64,000 nt of DNA from Thermoplasmatales archaeon I-plasma (GTDB lineage Archaea; Thermoplasmatota; Thermoplasmata; Thermoplasmatales; GCA-001856825): positions 1 to 64,000 of the forward strand of contig ATMD01000003.1 of NCBI GenBank assembly GCA_001856825.1, read 5' to 3'. Position 1 is the first letter of the stretch, and every line of letters starts with the position of its first letter. The position numbers were made by a program, and so were the translations under genes. Shown here piece after piece: positions 17,137-26,256 of the stretch. Below the pieces are notes generated by a model. It had not been told where the DNA came from, searched no databases, and saw only the letters and a list, made by a program, of their open reading frames with translations.

Positions 17137-18704
17137 GCGGTGACAGCGGCATTCCTCCTAACACTCCCGCAGGAAACGCCAACCGTAGGTACCCCGGTCT
17201 TTTGAGGGAGGAGCTTATAGAATTCCGGGAGTACCAGGACGCGATTGCCCGGAACGCTGTCGACAGGAACACGCTTATTGTAATTCCTACGGCCCTCGGC
17301 AAGACCGTCATAGCCGTGATAGCTATCTCCGTCCTCATAGACGGCGGAGGGAAATGCATCTTCCTCGCCCCCACAAGGCCTCTCGTCCACCAGCACTCCG
17401 AGAGCATGAGGAAGTTCCTTGACCTCCCCGAGGGGGAGATTGCGGAAGTGACGGGAGAGGTTGACAAGTCGTTGAGGGGCGGCCTGTACCGGAAGGCCAG
17501 GATCATCGTGTCCACCCCGCAGGTCATCGATAACGACTCGGACCTCCTGGCGGGCGTGAGGGATGACGTGAAGGTTGTTGTTTTTGATGAAGCCCACAGG
17601 GCAACTGGCGACTATTCCTACGTCAGCGTTGCGGAATATTTCTCCAGCTCAAGGATAATAGCCACTACCGCTTCCCCCGGTGGCGACAGGGAGAAGATAA
17701 ACGAGATCATGCGCCACCTGAGAATAGAGAACCTTGAGGTGAGGGACGAATACTCCCATGACGTGGTTGATTACATCAAGGGAATAGACATCGAGCAGGT
17801 CAGGATTACCGCACCTCCCGGATGTACGCAGATAATAGGACATCTCAACGAGATGATGGATAGCACAGTAAAGAAGCTCGAGTCTTTCGGGTTCGCCGTC
17901 AACGGTCATTCCAGGAAGGAGATCATAGCCCTTGGAGATTACATCTTCGGGCAGATAAAGGACGGCAGGAAGGAGTTCTATGCTGCCGTGAGATACAGGA
18001 CGCAGGCTATCCTCATAGACTACCTCGTGGAATTTGCGGAAACACAGGGCGTGCTGCCCTTCTACGAATATCTCGAAGAGATGAAGAGGGATAACGCGAA
18101 GGCCAGGCCGCTGTTCGCCGATGGCAGGATGGTCACGATAGAACAGGATGCCATGAAGCTGTCTGGTATGCCGTTGAATCTTCACACCCCCAAGATCTCA
18201 AAGGTCATTGACATACTCAAGGAAAGGAATTCCGGGAAGGTTATCGTGTTCTGCCATTACAGGGTCACCGCCAACATCCTTTCTGGGATCCTGAAACGGG
18301 AGGGGTTCTCCTGCGAGAAGTTCATCGGGCAGAGCTCCAGGAATGAGGGCAGGGGGATGAGCCAGAAGGAGCAGGCATCGACGCTCCAGCTGTTCAGGGA
18401 CGGTGCGGTCAGGATACTCGTAGCAACGCAGGTTGGGGAGGAAGGACTGGACGTACCGGCTGCAGATACCGTCATATTCTACGAGCCGGTGGCAAGCGAG
18501 GTCCGCTCAATCCAGAGGAGGGGAAGGACAGGTAGATTTGGGAAGGGAAAGGTCTTTGTGCTTATAATGGAAAATTCAAGGGATATGGCATACTATTATT
18601 CTGCGGGCAGGAAAGAGAACAGGATGAAGAACATTCTCAGGGAAGACCTGAACCCCGGCAAGAAGGACCCGCAGATGACTTTCGACTCATTCGGCGTCCG
18701 GTGA
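17133..18704 (+). CDS. Hef/MPH1-like SF2 helicase without nuclease domain
   Basis: The 523-residue protein has the Hef/FANCM helicase layout: FREYQDAIARNA, IPTALGKT, LAPTRPLVHQHS, VSTPQVIDND, VVFDEAHRATGDY, TTASPGG, then VIVFCHYRVTA, LVATQVGEEGLDVP and QRRGRTGRFGKG. The length equals the helicase half of euryarchaeal Hef; no XPF-type nuclease motif (ERKxxxD) follows. ATGA overlap with the Hel308-like gene makes it the third member of a translationally coupled helicase operon. It probably acts on forked or Holliday-like DNA. Confidence 0.85.
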   Translation: MSGDSGIPPNTPAGNANRRYPGLLREELIEFREYQDAIARNAVDRNTLIVIPTALGKTVIAVIAISVLIDGGGKCIFLAPTRPLVHQHSESMRKFLDLPEGEIAEVTGEVDKSLRGGLYRKARIIVSTPQVIDNDSDLLAGVRDDVKVVVFDEAHRATGDYSYVSVAEYFSSSRIIATTASPGGDREKINEIMRHLRIENLEVRDEYSHDVVDYIKGIDIEQVRITAPPGCTQIIGHLNEMMDSTVKKLESFGFAVNGHSRKEIIALGDYIFGQIKDGRKEFYAAVRYRTQAILIDYLVEFAETQGVLPFYEYLEEMKRDNAKARPLFADGRMVTIEQDAMKLSGMPLNLHTPKISKVIDILKERNSGKVIVFCHYRVTANILSGILKREGFSCEKFIGQSSRNEGRGMSQKEQASTLQLFRDGAVRILVATQVGEEGLDVPAADTVIFYEPVASEVRSIQRRGRTGRFGKGKVFVLIMENSRDMAYYYSAGRKENRMKNILREDLNPGKKDPQMTFDSFGVR

Positions 18705-18746
18705 GGCATCATTGGGAGAGCCTGTCCGCGGTCCTCTTTCCCAGCT

Positions 18747-18926
18747 TCAGTCCTTTGGCTTTCCTATGTTCTGCTGGTACTCTTCCCATTGCTCTCTCTG
18801 TTGTTTCTCCTGGCTTTTCCTGAAGTTTTCGAGGGCTTCGTCCATGCTGTCATAAGCGTTATGCGACTGTCTCCGGTACAGGTTTGCGTCGTCGCGCGGA
18901 GCCGTGTTTCCGACAAGGACTCGTGG
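18747..18926 (-). pseudogene. Short Glu/Gln-rich coding remnant
   Basis: A 59-codon open stretch on the minus strand ends with MDEALENFRKSQEKQQREQW and EEYQQNIGKPKD, which looks like real helical coding sequence. Upstream it runs into a TGA with no good start except an internal ATG (18845, 32 codons). It follows the polymerase gene on the same strand. It may be the tail of a gene broken by frameshift or a very small protein. The rest of the 423-bp gap between the Hef-like and polymerase genes shows nothing else. Confidence 0.35.
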
Positions 18927-19127
18927 TCAGAAGGTCCAGGCTTGAACCAGACATTCAATCCGATATGGCAGTCAGGCGAGAGTCTTGGACAACCCAGCTA
19001 TACGGAAGCAGCTAATAACATGCGAAACTTCGGCCATCCCTGACATGGATGCGCAGTGCACAACATTCTATCACAGTCCGTTGCATGTTGGTGAGTTTTT
19101 CAGGGTCGTACTGTTTTGGTTGTGAAA

Positions 19128-21443
19128 TCAAAAATAATCTTCGAGCGTGACCTTTTTTGCAGTCTTCTTTTCTGGTTCCTTCTCCGGAGCGCTGAATACT
19201 TCCATTATTCGCGATAACGTCTGGCTGACCCTCTCCACATAGTAATCGTAGTCAGGCCTGTAGGTAAACACCCGGTTTGGCACATAGGGTTCCACGACCT
19301 GTGGCGTTTCCTTGCTGTTTATTACAATCCACGACACCTTCATTCCCGGAACAAATTCTCCCCCTCTGGCCATAAGCTTCCTGGCGGCTTGCACGTTTGC
19401 GAGAGAATCCATTTCCTTGTACGCTTCGAACTCCTTGACGCTCCTGGAGATGACCAGTTTCTCTATCTCCACCCTCCCGCTCTTCATGTCCGATATTATT
19501 TTCCTCGCCCTTCTCAGTGCCTCGTCCACGTTCCGGTCGAGCACGAGATTGAACATTTCCATGAGTGCATCGGACTGGAGGCTGAACGAATCCGTCCTTC
19601 TAGTCTCGTAACCCCTGACAACGATGCTCCCCCTGTCCTGCTCTGGATAGACTATCTTCCCCGCATATCTCTTCTTTGCGCCATGGGAGAACATCGGGTC
19701 AAACACCTTCTCCACCTCTATCACCGTCCCTAATTTCCGGTATACCTCGTCCTTCAGCTTGTTCCCCTCTTCCACCGCCTCTTCCACCGTCTTCTTTCCC
19801 GACTTGATGAATATGGAATCGGTATCGCCATACACAACCTCTACCCCCCTTTCCTCGAGGTCTTTGTCTATTCCCTTCACCGTTTCCCTGGCCCAAGCAG
19901 TGATGCTGGACCCGATACTGGGATCGGTAAACCTGTAGAAGCTTGATGCAAACACTCCGTAGAACGAATTCATAAGCACCTTCACCTGCGCCTGCATGCT
20001 GTTCAGGTACCTCTTCCTCCCTGCGTCCGTCTCCTTCTTCACCATTGCCTTGTAGTTGTCTCTCGTCTCCATCAGTCCTTCCAGTATCTCCGGTATCAGC
20101 CCCCTCTTCACGGACGGGCTCAGGAACCTGGTGCCGTTCGGTGACACGATCTCGCCGTCCGGCGACAGCGTTGTGAAGCATATGTTGTATTTTATCATCA
20201 GGCTCGGGTACATGCTCTTGAAGTCCATGACGATGACCATGTCATACAGCCCCGGCTCAATGGAATGGACGTATCCTCCTTCAATCTTTTCTGCATTCTG
20301 GTTTACAAAATTGTTCATCGGGACTGCTATCCTCCTCCTGTCAGCCTCCCTGATCATGAGGGAGTCTATGAGCGTGGAAACGCCCGAATTCCATGCGTCG
20401 TCCAGCGGGATCCTTGCGACCGTGCTCATGTTCTCGTACTTCTCTATGACATCTATTTTCTCCAGTATCTTCAGCGCGAGCTCGGAGTCCTTGATGCAGT
20501 ACTTTATCACGTCTTCCCTATCCCTCTCCCATTCCGTCTCTATGTTCATCCTGTCAACGTCCATCTTCGTCTCCCTCAGCAGTTCCTGCGACACATATGC
20601 CAGCGTCTCCTGCTTTGGGTGTATTTCCCTCTTGACGTTCCACCATGCGTCTGCCACGACCCTCCCGTGTATCCTCCAGAACCTGTCCTGCACCCTCAGC
20701 GGGAGGACGGAATCCCTCCCAATCTGCATGGGAACTTTTTCCTTCTCCGCAAGCCTGGCGAGGAACGGCAGGTCGTAGCCATCGATGTTGTACCCCGTAA
20801 TGATGTCGGGGTCCTCTTCCCTGATTGTCCTGATAAATTTCTCCAGTATGTCCCTCGGCTCCCCGAAGATGGCACCTTCCCCATACTTGCCCTTGAAGCT
20901 GGTGGTGTAGCCTATCACGTATAGTTTTTGGTCTTTTATGCTGTTCTCAATGTCGAAGCTCAGCACTTTCAGTGGCGGTAGAAAATCCGCGGTCCTCTCT
21001 ATATCCGTGACGGAAACAACATGGTCAGTGAAAAACTCCCCCTTTGCAACCTCGTCCCCCCTGAACTTCACACAGCTCCCGAGGTCAAGGTCGTAGAAGA
21101 ACCTGAAGTGGAAGGGTATGTCTGCCGCAAGGACCCTGCCTTGGTCGTAGATAATCTTCTTCAACTCCGGGACCTTCCACGGCGATTTGCAGGTGAACAT
21201 GATTGCGTTCCTCTCGGAGCCTTTGTACCAGAGCTTCCTTTCCTCGATGCTGACCATTTCCTGTGAGTTTTCCAACTTTTTCCTTTCCCCGTCGCTTGGG
21301 TCAAGAATAAAAAAATACGGCAGGAAATTCCTGTAAAGAAGCGTGAACGACTCACCCTCCCTGTTCCTCCCGAATATTTCAATTATGGACGACCCGCCCT
21401 CAGAATAGTATGAAGAATTCACAACCCTGATCTCATCTTCCAT
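19128..21443 (-). CDS. Family B DNA polymerase with PIP-like C-terminus
   Basis: The 771-residue protein has exonuclease motifs LSFDIENS (Exo I), NIDGYDLPFLARL (Exo II) and YCIKDSELALKI (Exo III). Polymerase motifs DFKSMYPSL (A), LMNSFYGVFAS (B) and YGDTDSIF (C) are present. All catalytic aspartates are there, so it should be an active proofreading replicase. The last residues, KKVTLEDYF, resemble a PCNA-interacting peptide. ATG 21443 (MEDEIRVV) is preferred over the upstream in-frame start at 21497, as the residues before it fall in the divergent promoter region. It faces the helicase operon and is probably the element's own polymerase; a chromosomal origin cannot be excluded. Confidence 0.88.
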   Translation of the reverse strand: MEDEIRVVNSSYYSEGGSSIIEIFGRNREGESFTLLYRNFLPYFFILDPSDGERKKLENSQEMVSIEERKLWYKGSERNAIMFTCKSPWKVPELKKIIYDQGRVLAADIPFHFRFFYDLDLGSCVKFRGDEVAKGEFFTDHVVSVTDIERTADFLPPLKVLSFDIENSIKDQKLYVIGYTTSFKGKYGEGAIFGEPRDILEKFIRTIREEDPDIITGYNIDGYDLPFLARLAEKEKVPMQIGRDSVLPLRVQDRFWRIHGRVVADAWWNVKREIHPKQETLAYVSQELLRETKMDVDRMNIETEWERDREDVIKYCIKDSELALKILEKIDVIEKYENMSTVARIPLDDAWNSGVSTLIDSLMIREADRRRIAVPMNNFVNQNAEKIEGGYVHSIEPGLYDMVIVMDFKSMYPSLMIKYNICFTTLSPDGEIVSPNGTRFLSPSVKRGLIPEILEGLMETRDNYKAMVKKETDAGRKRYLNSMQAQVKVLMNSFYGVFASSFYRFTDPSIGSSITAWARETVKGIDKDLEERGVEVVYGDTDSIFIKSGKKTVEEAVEEGNKLKDEVYRKLGTVIEVEKVFDPMFSHGAKKRYAGKIVYPEQDRGSIVVRGYETRRTDSFSLQSDALMEMFNLVLDRNVDEALRRARKIISDMKSGRVEIEKLVISRSVKEFEAYKEMDSLANVQAARKLMARGGEFVPGMKVSWIVINSKETPQVVEPYVPNRVFTYRPDYDYYVERVSQTLSRIMEVFSAPEKEPEKKTAKKVTLEDYF

Positions 21444-21540
21444 GATAGGTTTTATCTGGCCTTTGGATATAGTCTTTACGCAGGTGAAAACGGTCATGAG
21501 ATATGTTTATAATCCGCCCCCCACTGGAACTTGCGGGAAT

Positions 21541-21960
21541 ATGATGAAGGGTATGGTTCGGGGCCATGCGGATGGCCCGGTCACGCTTGAGCTGGTGGCC
21601 AGGGCCGTAATGAATGGAATGAGCGTGAAGGGTACGACCATGACTGAGAGGGAAGCACATGGGGTTGCGTTGCATGTCCTCGGCTTCTTTGGATACAGCA
21701 TCACAGCTCTTGATAACTGCCTGGAACGCGAAGACAGGAACGTTTTCTACGCTCTGGAAGACATAGGCATACTCCGCTCCGAGATGCTGGAGACCTCTCT
21801 CTACGATGGTACAAGATGGAGGACGCACTACTGGATCATCAACACACGAAAGGTGAAGACGATGGCTGCGGATGGACGCCCCGCTGTTGATCTCCTCCCC
21901 GAGGCGGTAGTCTATAGACATCTCCCGGCCATCCAGTGGAAGGATGGGACGAGGCATTGA
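21541..21960 (+). CDS. DUF6015-like small protein
   Basis: The 139-residue protein is helical in its first half and ends with a segment EDRNVFYALEDIGILRSEML, ETSLYDGTRWRTHYW. This matches my memory of the Thermoplasmata family DUF6015 (short proteins with a winged-helix feel and the LYDG-WR-HYW motif). The ATG at 21541 fits a TATA-like box (gtttataatc, about 21504-21513) about 30 bp upstream, shared back-to-back with the polymerase promoter region. Function is unknown; a DNA-binding regulator is plausible. Confidence 0.55.
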   Translation: MMKGMVRGHADGPVTLELVARAVMNGMSVKGTTMTEREAHGVALHVLGFFGYSITALDNCLEREDRNVFYALEDIGILRSEMLETSLYDGTRWRTHYWIINTRKVKTMAADGRPAVDLLPEAVVYRHLPAIQWKDGTRH

Positions 21961-21973
21961 AAGGAGAGATGGA

Positions 21974-22516
21974 ATGAACAGAGATAGGAAGCACGCAATG
22001 GCGGAGCGGATGTTTGTTGCAGCCGTGGCAATCTTTCTGTTGATGCTTGCCCTGGCCGGTCCCCCCGTTCCCGTCTCCATTTCCGCCAGTTCTCCTTCCA
22101 CCCCGTCCGCCTCTTCTATGACGGTCGCACTTTCCGTCGAGCAGACGCCCTACGGCTGGATGGATCAGTATCCCTCGTCGGTTGTTGCCCATGTCACGGG
22201 AGGCATCCCTCCCTACGCCTATCACTGGTTCATTGGAGGGGTCCCCATGCCCGGCGAGAATTCGTCTGTTCTCACTCTTCCAAATCCCTCAACGTCCAAT
22301 CTGGAGGCTTTCGCCGTATCCGTCGAAGTCACGGACTCATCGGGGCATTCAGTCTCAGGTGCAATCATGATCAACTACGGTTCCATAGACCTCTCCCCGT
22401 TTGGATACATGGTAACTTTGATTTTTCCGGTGATCATTGCTGGAGGTCTGACCGCATCTGCCCTGTATGAGCGGCATGTGAACAGGAGAAGGGTTCCGGG
22501 AAAGGACCCTCCCTGA
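21974..22516 (+). CDS. Secreted, membrane-anchored Ig/PKD-like surface protein
   Basis: The 180-residue protein has a positively charged N-terminus and a hydrophobic signal/anchor (MFVAAVAIFLLMLALAG). A Pro/Ser/Thr-rich stretch follows, then a PKD-like domain (SVVAHVTGGIPPYAYHWFIGG, then LEAFAVSVEVTDSSGHSVSG) and a C-terminal membrane helix (about residues 140-163) with a short Arg/Lys tail. The pattern GG-PPY-Y-W is typical of archaeal PKD surface repeats. A good ribosome site (ggagag) precedes ATG 21974. It is a likely cell-surface component; its link to transfer or adhesion is inferred. Confidence 0.6.
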   Translation: MNRDRKHAMAERMFVAAVAIFLLMLALAGPPVPVSISASSPSTPSASSMTVALSVEQTPYGWMDQYPSSVVAHVTGGIPPYAYHWFIGGVPMPGENSSVLTLPNPSTSNLEAFAVSVEVTDSSGHSVSGAIMINYGSIDLSPFGYMVTLIFPVIIAGGLTASALYERHVNRRRVPGKDPP

Positions 22517-22613
22517 GAGAGCAGCTGTAAGAGGGCTTGCCTCTCTCTGGGTCGCATGGAAAATATATAAAATTTATACAAACGTCAAAAATAATTACAC
22601 AGTTCGGTTATGC

Positions 22614-22628
22614 AGTAGTATTATATAC
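22614..22628 (+). promoter_or_regulatory. TATA promoter of the ParB operon
   Basis: AGTAGTATTATATAC repeats the 15-mer found before the XPD/DinG gene. Transcription from it should begin near 22650, at the ATG of the micro-ORF (22652). Upstream (22558-22610) the DNA is strongly AT-rich. Confidence 0.55.
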
Positions 22629-22651
22629 TAACACCAATTAATAATTGTTGT

Positions 22652-22729
22652 ATGACAGCGGTAGTTGATTTTGGTGAATTCGGTGACTGGATTGAAAATG
22701 GAGGGAATTTTGGAGGTGTTTGGAATTGA
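22652..22729 (+). CDS. Micro-ORF (25 aa) at the head of the ParB operon
   Basis: The 25-codon frame starts MTAVVDFGEFGDW, is acidic and glycine-rich, and ends GGVWN at TGA 22727-22729. It begins where the mRNA is expected to start, about 25-28 bp from the TATA box. A strong ribosome site (GGAGGTG, 22712-22718) for the ParB-like gene lies inside its last codons. The stop overlaps the ParB start region. It may be a coupling leader or a small protein; the same layout occurs at 8464 and 28240. Confidence 0.5.
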   Translation: MTAVVDFGEFGDWIENGGNFGGVWN

Positions 22730-23685
22730 CATTGATCAAAGATATCCCGCATAAAATGGAAAGATTGATCATAGACAGTAATAACATAGACAAGCTCGTG
22801 CGTATGAAAACCGCCCGTAAACTTCACGAATCACAGGTCAGGAAGATCAGGCGTCTTCTTGACGACGGTATGCACTTTTCGGCCCCCATGGTCGTCAACG
22901 CCGTAGATGGCGGGAAAGGCCCGGAAAGGAACGAGATCATAGATGGCAATAACAGGACTGAGGCAATCAGAAGGAAGATCGCAGACGACCCCGACTTTTC
23001 GATCGAGGTTGATTTCATCAGGTACGTCGCTCTGACGCCTCAGCAGAAGGCGGACGTGTTCGACAGGTATAATCAGGGTATCCGTGTCAGTAAGCAGGAC
23101 ATGATGGTGGTGCATCAGACCGAACTGCCCGCGGTCAGAGATATCATCAAGGCGTATCCGGTGCAGGTTGATTTCGGGCAGGGTGTTAAGGACCATGATT
23201 CTCCATCCGTCCAACTTTCTGCTATCGTCAGGGCACACCTGAGCGCTCGAAAAAAGTACAGTCTGAACAGCGTTCCAACTGCCCGGTGGCAGCTGGCAAA
23301 AGGACTTGATAGGAAAGATTATGAAGACACGGTCGCATTTGGTGCCGATCTGAAAGAATTCGCCTCCGACCAGTATCGGGAAGGAAGGACGATAATGAAA
23401 ATACCCGCGATGACTATCATCTACAGGATATGGTACCTCAACTGCATTGAAATGCCTTTCATGGGCACGGTAGACGAAAGCAGGAAAGCCTTCCGCGATA
23501 GGGCATGGGACGTGCTGCACTGGGAAAAGGTGATAAATGCTTTTCGAAATACAAACATTGGCGGCGGCAAGGGACATTTAGCCATCGAGGCAGAACATGG
23601 TTTCGTTGATGCAGCGAATCACAACCATTCGGGTCAGCTGAAATATCCTAGCGAGTTCTACGGGCGTACTCTCGAGGTGAGTTGA
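22726..23685 (+). CDS. ParB/sulfiredoxin-fold protein with DGNNR motif
   Basis: The 319-residue protein has an N-terminal ParB-like domain: MERLIIDSNNIDKLVRM, then NEIIDGNNRTEAIRRK, where DGNNR corresponds to the ParB/DndB nucleotide-binding loop. The rest (about residues 110-319) is helical and not recognised. TTG 22726 lies 7 bp after GGAGGTG and is the best start; TTG 22720 is the alternative. A second ParB-like gene follows after 1 bp. The pair may provide segregation or act as CTP-binding/nuclease regulators. No ParA is visible nearby, which is unusual for a partition system. Confidence 0.6.
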   Translation: MTLIKDIPHKMERLIIDSNNIDKLVRMKTARKLHESQVRKIRRLLDDGMHFSAPMVVNAVDGGKGPERNEIIDGNNRTEAIRRKIADDPDFSIEVDFIRYVALTPQQKADVFDRYNQGIRVSKQDMMVVHQTELPAVRDIIKAYPVQVDFGQGVKDHDSPSVQLSAIVRAHLSARKKYSLNSVPTARWQLAKGLDRKDYEDTVAFGADLKEFASDQYREGRTIMKIPAMTIIYRIWYLNCIEMPFMGTVDESRKAFRDRAWDVLHWEKVINAFRNTNIGGGKGHLAIEAEHGFVDAANHNHSGQLKYPSEFYGRTLEVS

Positions 23686-23686
23686 A

Positions 23687-24595
23687 TTGGAAGCCAGGGT
23701 GCGGGAACTGAAGATAAACCCGGAGTTCGAAAATCTCATTGATCCGCTGGAAGGTGAGGAGAGGAACGAACTGATGCTGGACCTGAAGGCACACGGATGC
23801 ATTTACCCCATCGTTACATGGAACGACACAATTGTCGACGGCCACAATCGGTACAGGATATGCACTGAAAACGGCATCCTGTTCCAGACCATATCCATGC
23901 AATTCGAGGACGCTGAGGATGCAAAGATCTGGATACTCACCCAGCAGATAGCCAGGCGGAACCTGGATGAATTTCGTAAGTATGAACTTATCCAGGAACG
24001 CGACAAACTCAAGAAATTGAAAATGAAGGCGAAGGAAAAACAGCTTTCCGGCTTGAACCGTAATCCATCGGACAAAATGGCGGCAAATCAGAACACAACC
24101 GAAAGTAGTGCTGTCGTTGTGTCCAATTTGGACACAACGAGACCGAAATCAGACGATATTAGCGATGAAAAAGACAATGTCCCCCTAAGTACACGGAAGG
24201 AAATAGCGAAGGAACTCGGAGTTGGGATGGGTACCGTTGCAAGAATGCATTACATCAAGAAGAAAGCCGATGAAGACTCTGTTGCCGACGAAGTGCTGAA
24301 ACAGTTGAGAACAGGGAAGGTATCCGTAAATAAGGTATACTCCGATATCAAGAAAAAGGAAATGGGAGTTCAGGAAGATGAAGGAAAGAATGATGCTTCA
24401 GCCAAATCCACTAAATCTTTGGATGGGAATGCGCTCCGGTCAGCACTCAGGAAGGCGGTCGAAGCGCTGAAAGACGTAAGCTGGGCAGACATTACTAACA
24501 TGAAACCAGAGGAACTTCGTCAGAGCGTGGTAAACGAGATGCAGATATTGAACGTTAGGACCAACGACATTCTTAAGGGAATGAGAGGTGACTGA
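23687..24595 (+). CDS. ParB-like protein with HTH, second of a tandem pair
   Basis: The 302-residue protein starts at TTG after a GAGGTGAG ribosome site. The N-terminal domain contains LIDPLEGEERNELMLDLKAHG, then TWNDTIVDGHNRYRIC (DGHNR motif). The middle has a lysine-rich helix and a low-complexity stretch. A helix-turn-helix follows (TRKEIAKELGVGMGTVARMHYI, about residues 168-190). This matches the plasmid ParB order of nucleotide-binding domain, HTH, C-terminal dimerisation helix. It is more like a classical ParB than its upstream neighbour. The specific site it binds is unknown; the upstream iterons and repeat zone are candidates. Confidence 0.7.
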   Translation: MEARVRELKINPEFENLIDPLEGEERNELMLDLKAHGCIYPIVTWNDTIVDGHNRYRICTENGILFQTISMQFEDAEDAKIWILTQQIARRNLDEFRKYELIQERDKLKKLKMKAKEKQLSGLNRNPSDKMAANQNTTESSAVVVSNLDTTRPKSDDISDEKDNVPLSTRKEIAKELGVGMGTVARMHYIKKKADEDSVADEVLKQLRTGKVSVNKVYSDIKKKEMGVQEDEGKNDASAKSTKSLDGNALRSALRKAVEALKDVSWADITNMKPEELRQSVVNEMQILNVRTNDILKGMRGD

Positions 24596-24596
24596 G

Positions 24597-26252
24597 GTGG
24601 CTGATATAACGGAACCTCCGGAGTCGGAAATTTCCGGTTGGACGTTCCATGATTACGACGGTACGCTGAAATGCATTTCCTGTCACATCGGCGTGGACCT
24701 TGAGCCTGTAGACTGCTCTGAACCAAGACACCTTAAATTCTATTCTTCAAGAAATGTACCTGTCGCACCTTCGGGCGTGCATATTGAAACAGAGGTTGTG
24801 ATGTACACACAAAAGGATGCCGGTGTGAAGGAAACACCACCGCCTGCGGAGGAAGGCAACCATGGACCTCATGGAGGGAGTAATGGACAACCCCGCCCCG
24901 GAGATGCGCCTTCCTCTCCTGCTCCTCCTTCCCCCGAACTGTTGACATTCTTTGAGTGGGCGGAGAGTACCCTGTCTTCGGTTCAGAACGTGACCAGATT
25001 CCTCGAAGCCACCTGTTACGACTCTTTCGTGATCGTACGGGAATTGGGCGATCCGTACTTCATCCGTGTCGACACCGGGTGGTACGTTTTTGCAAACGCG
25101 TGGCAGGATTTTCTCACGGACAATGCTAACTTCCCTTATCCCTCCTCTCTTAGAAAACTCTCGGATGTCGACCCAAGGTGCAAATATAGGTCAATTAAGA
25201 TTTATCCGGAACTTCGAACGGAAAAAAAGAAATGGGCTCTGTTTATCCCATCCACCCCTTCTTCCCCCGGCACGGCTGACGCTTCTTCCCTTGTGGAGAA
25301 CCCTGTGAAGAAGGATGTCTGCCCCGCCCTTGAAGGGACTGTGGACGAAGTGGATATGGATGTATTGATGGCTCGGACCGGTGCAATCCCGAAGAAATCC
25401 CGGGAAAAACCTCCCGTAGAAGCACTTCGCGGCCAGCCTGTCCAATCCGGGACGGGACAGTTCCCATCAATAACAAAAGAAACATTTAAGAACTTCCAGA
25501 GCTCGTTCATGGACTTTGTGGAAACACTCACCGGTGATGATCGGTCCATAGTGGAAGATTTCATCCATGAAATGCAATCCGCATGGAGACGAAAGAACCC
25601 CGCCGTAAATCTGCGTTATGTTACGGGTGCACTGTCACTCCGGGAATTTGCGGAGCATGTTGAGGGATATGTACGCTACCTGAGAGGTCCTCGGAGTCGG
25701 TTCGCTGTTGCAATCCTGAAGATACTTATGAACGAGAATGACGCAATTCCCTTTGCGATTGACACTCTCCATGAAGAGGGAATATTGCCTTCGGAGGAAG
25801 TGGCAGTGAGTGTGCTTAAACACATGATGGCTGCGTCGGATGGAATGAACCGGATTCTTGTCGACATGGTCATCGACCTCCATAAATTTGGATATGTGAA
25901 AAAGAAGGATATTGTATCCCTGATGCAGGCGTGGAACGGCGAGTTTCCCGATGATCCTTTGGTTCCTTTCACCACTGACTATACGGCACCCATCCTGCAG
26001 GAACCGGCACAGATAGAACAACCCAAGCCGTCCGACGAACCTTCTGAAGTTCATGAAGATTTGTCCGTTGAAATTGCTTCCCCGATAGAGATCAAAATAT
26101 CTCCCGAAGACCTGGAGAAGGCGCATATGATCAAGAAGAATTACCTCGAGAACCCTGAGGTTGACTGCGTTCACGCCAAAAAATTCATAGGAAAGTTTCT
26201 GAAGCTCTCGCAAGAAAATATAGATCACAAGTCAAGGGTGAACGCGTGGTGA
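24597..26252 (+). CDS. Unknown multidomain protein of the ParB operon
   Basis: The 551-residue protein has no recognised family. Seen in it: a short N-terminal region with CISCHIGVDLEPVDC (possible metal site), a proline-rich linker (about 75-115), a domain of about 110 residues with aromatic and charged residues (FFEWAESTLSSVQNVTRF), a second linker, a helical region (about 280-450), another proline-rich linker and a C-terminal helix-rich tail. GTG 24597 has a GAGGTGA ribosome site 6 bp upstream; the in-frame GTG 24588 is less likely. It lies between ParB-like genes and two small unknown genes, so it probably works with them. Confidence 0.55.
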   Translation: MADITEPPESEISGWTFHDYDGTLKCISCHIGVDLEPVDCSEPRHLKFYSSRNVPVAPSGVHIETEVVMYTQKDAGVKETPPPAEEGNHGPHGGSNGQPRPGDAPSSPAPPSPELLTFFEWAESTLSSVQNVTRFLEATCYDSFVIVRELGDPYFIRVDTGWYVFANAWQDFLTDNANFPYPSSLRKLSDVDPRCKYRSIKIYPELRTEKKKWALFIPSTPSSPGTADASSLVENPVKKDVCPALEGTVDEVDMDVLMARTGAIPKKSREKPPVEALRGQPVQSGTGQFPSITKETFKNFQSSFMDFVETLTGDDRSIVEDFIHEMQSAWRRKNPAVNLRYVTGALSLREFAEHVEGYVRYLRGPRSRFAVAILKILMNENDAIPFAIDTLHEEGILPSEEVAVSVLKHMMAASDGMNRILVDMVIDLHKFGYVKKKDIVSLMQAWNGEFPDDPLVPFTTDYTAPILQEPAQIEQPKPSDEPSEVHEDLSVEIASPIEIKISPEDLEKAHMIKKNYLENPEVDCVHAKKFIGKFLKLSQENIDHKSRVNAW

Positions 26253-26256
26253 TATC

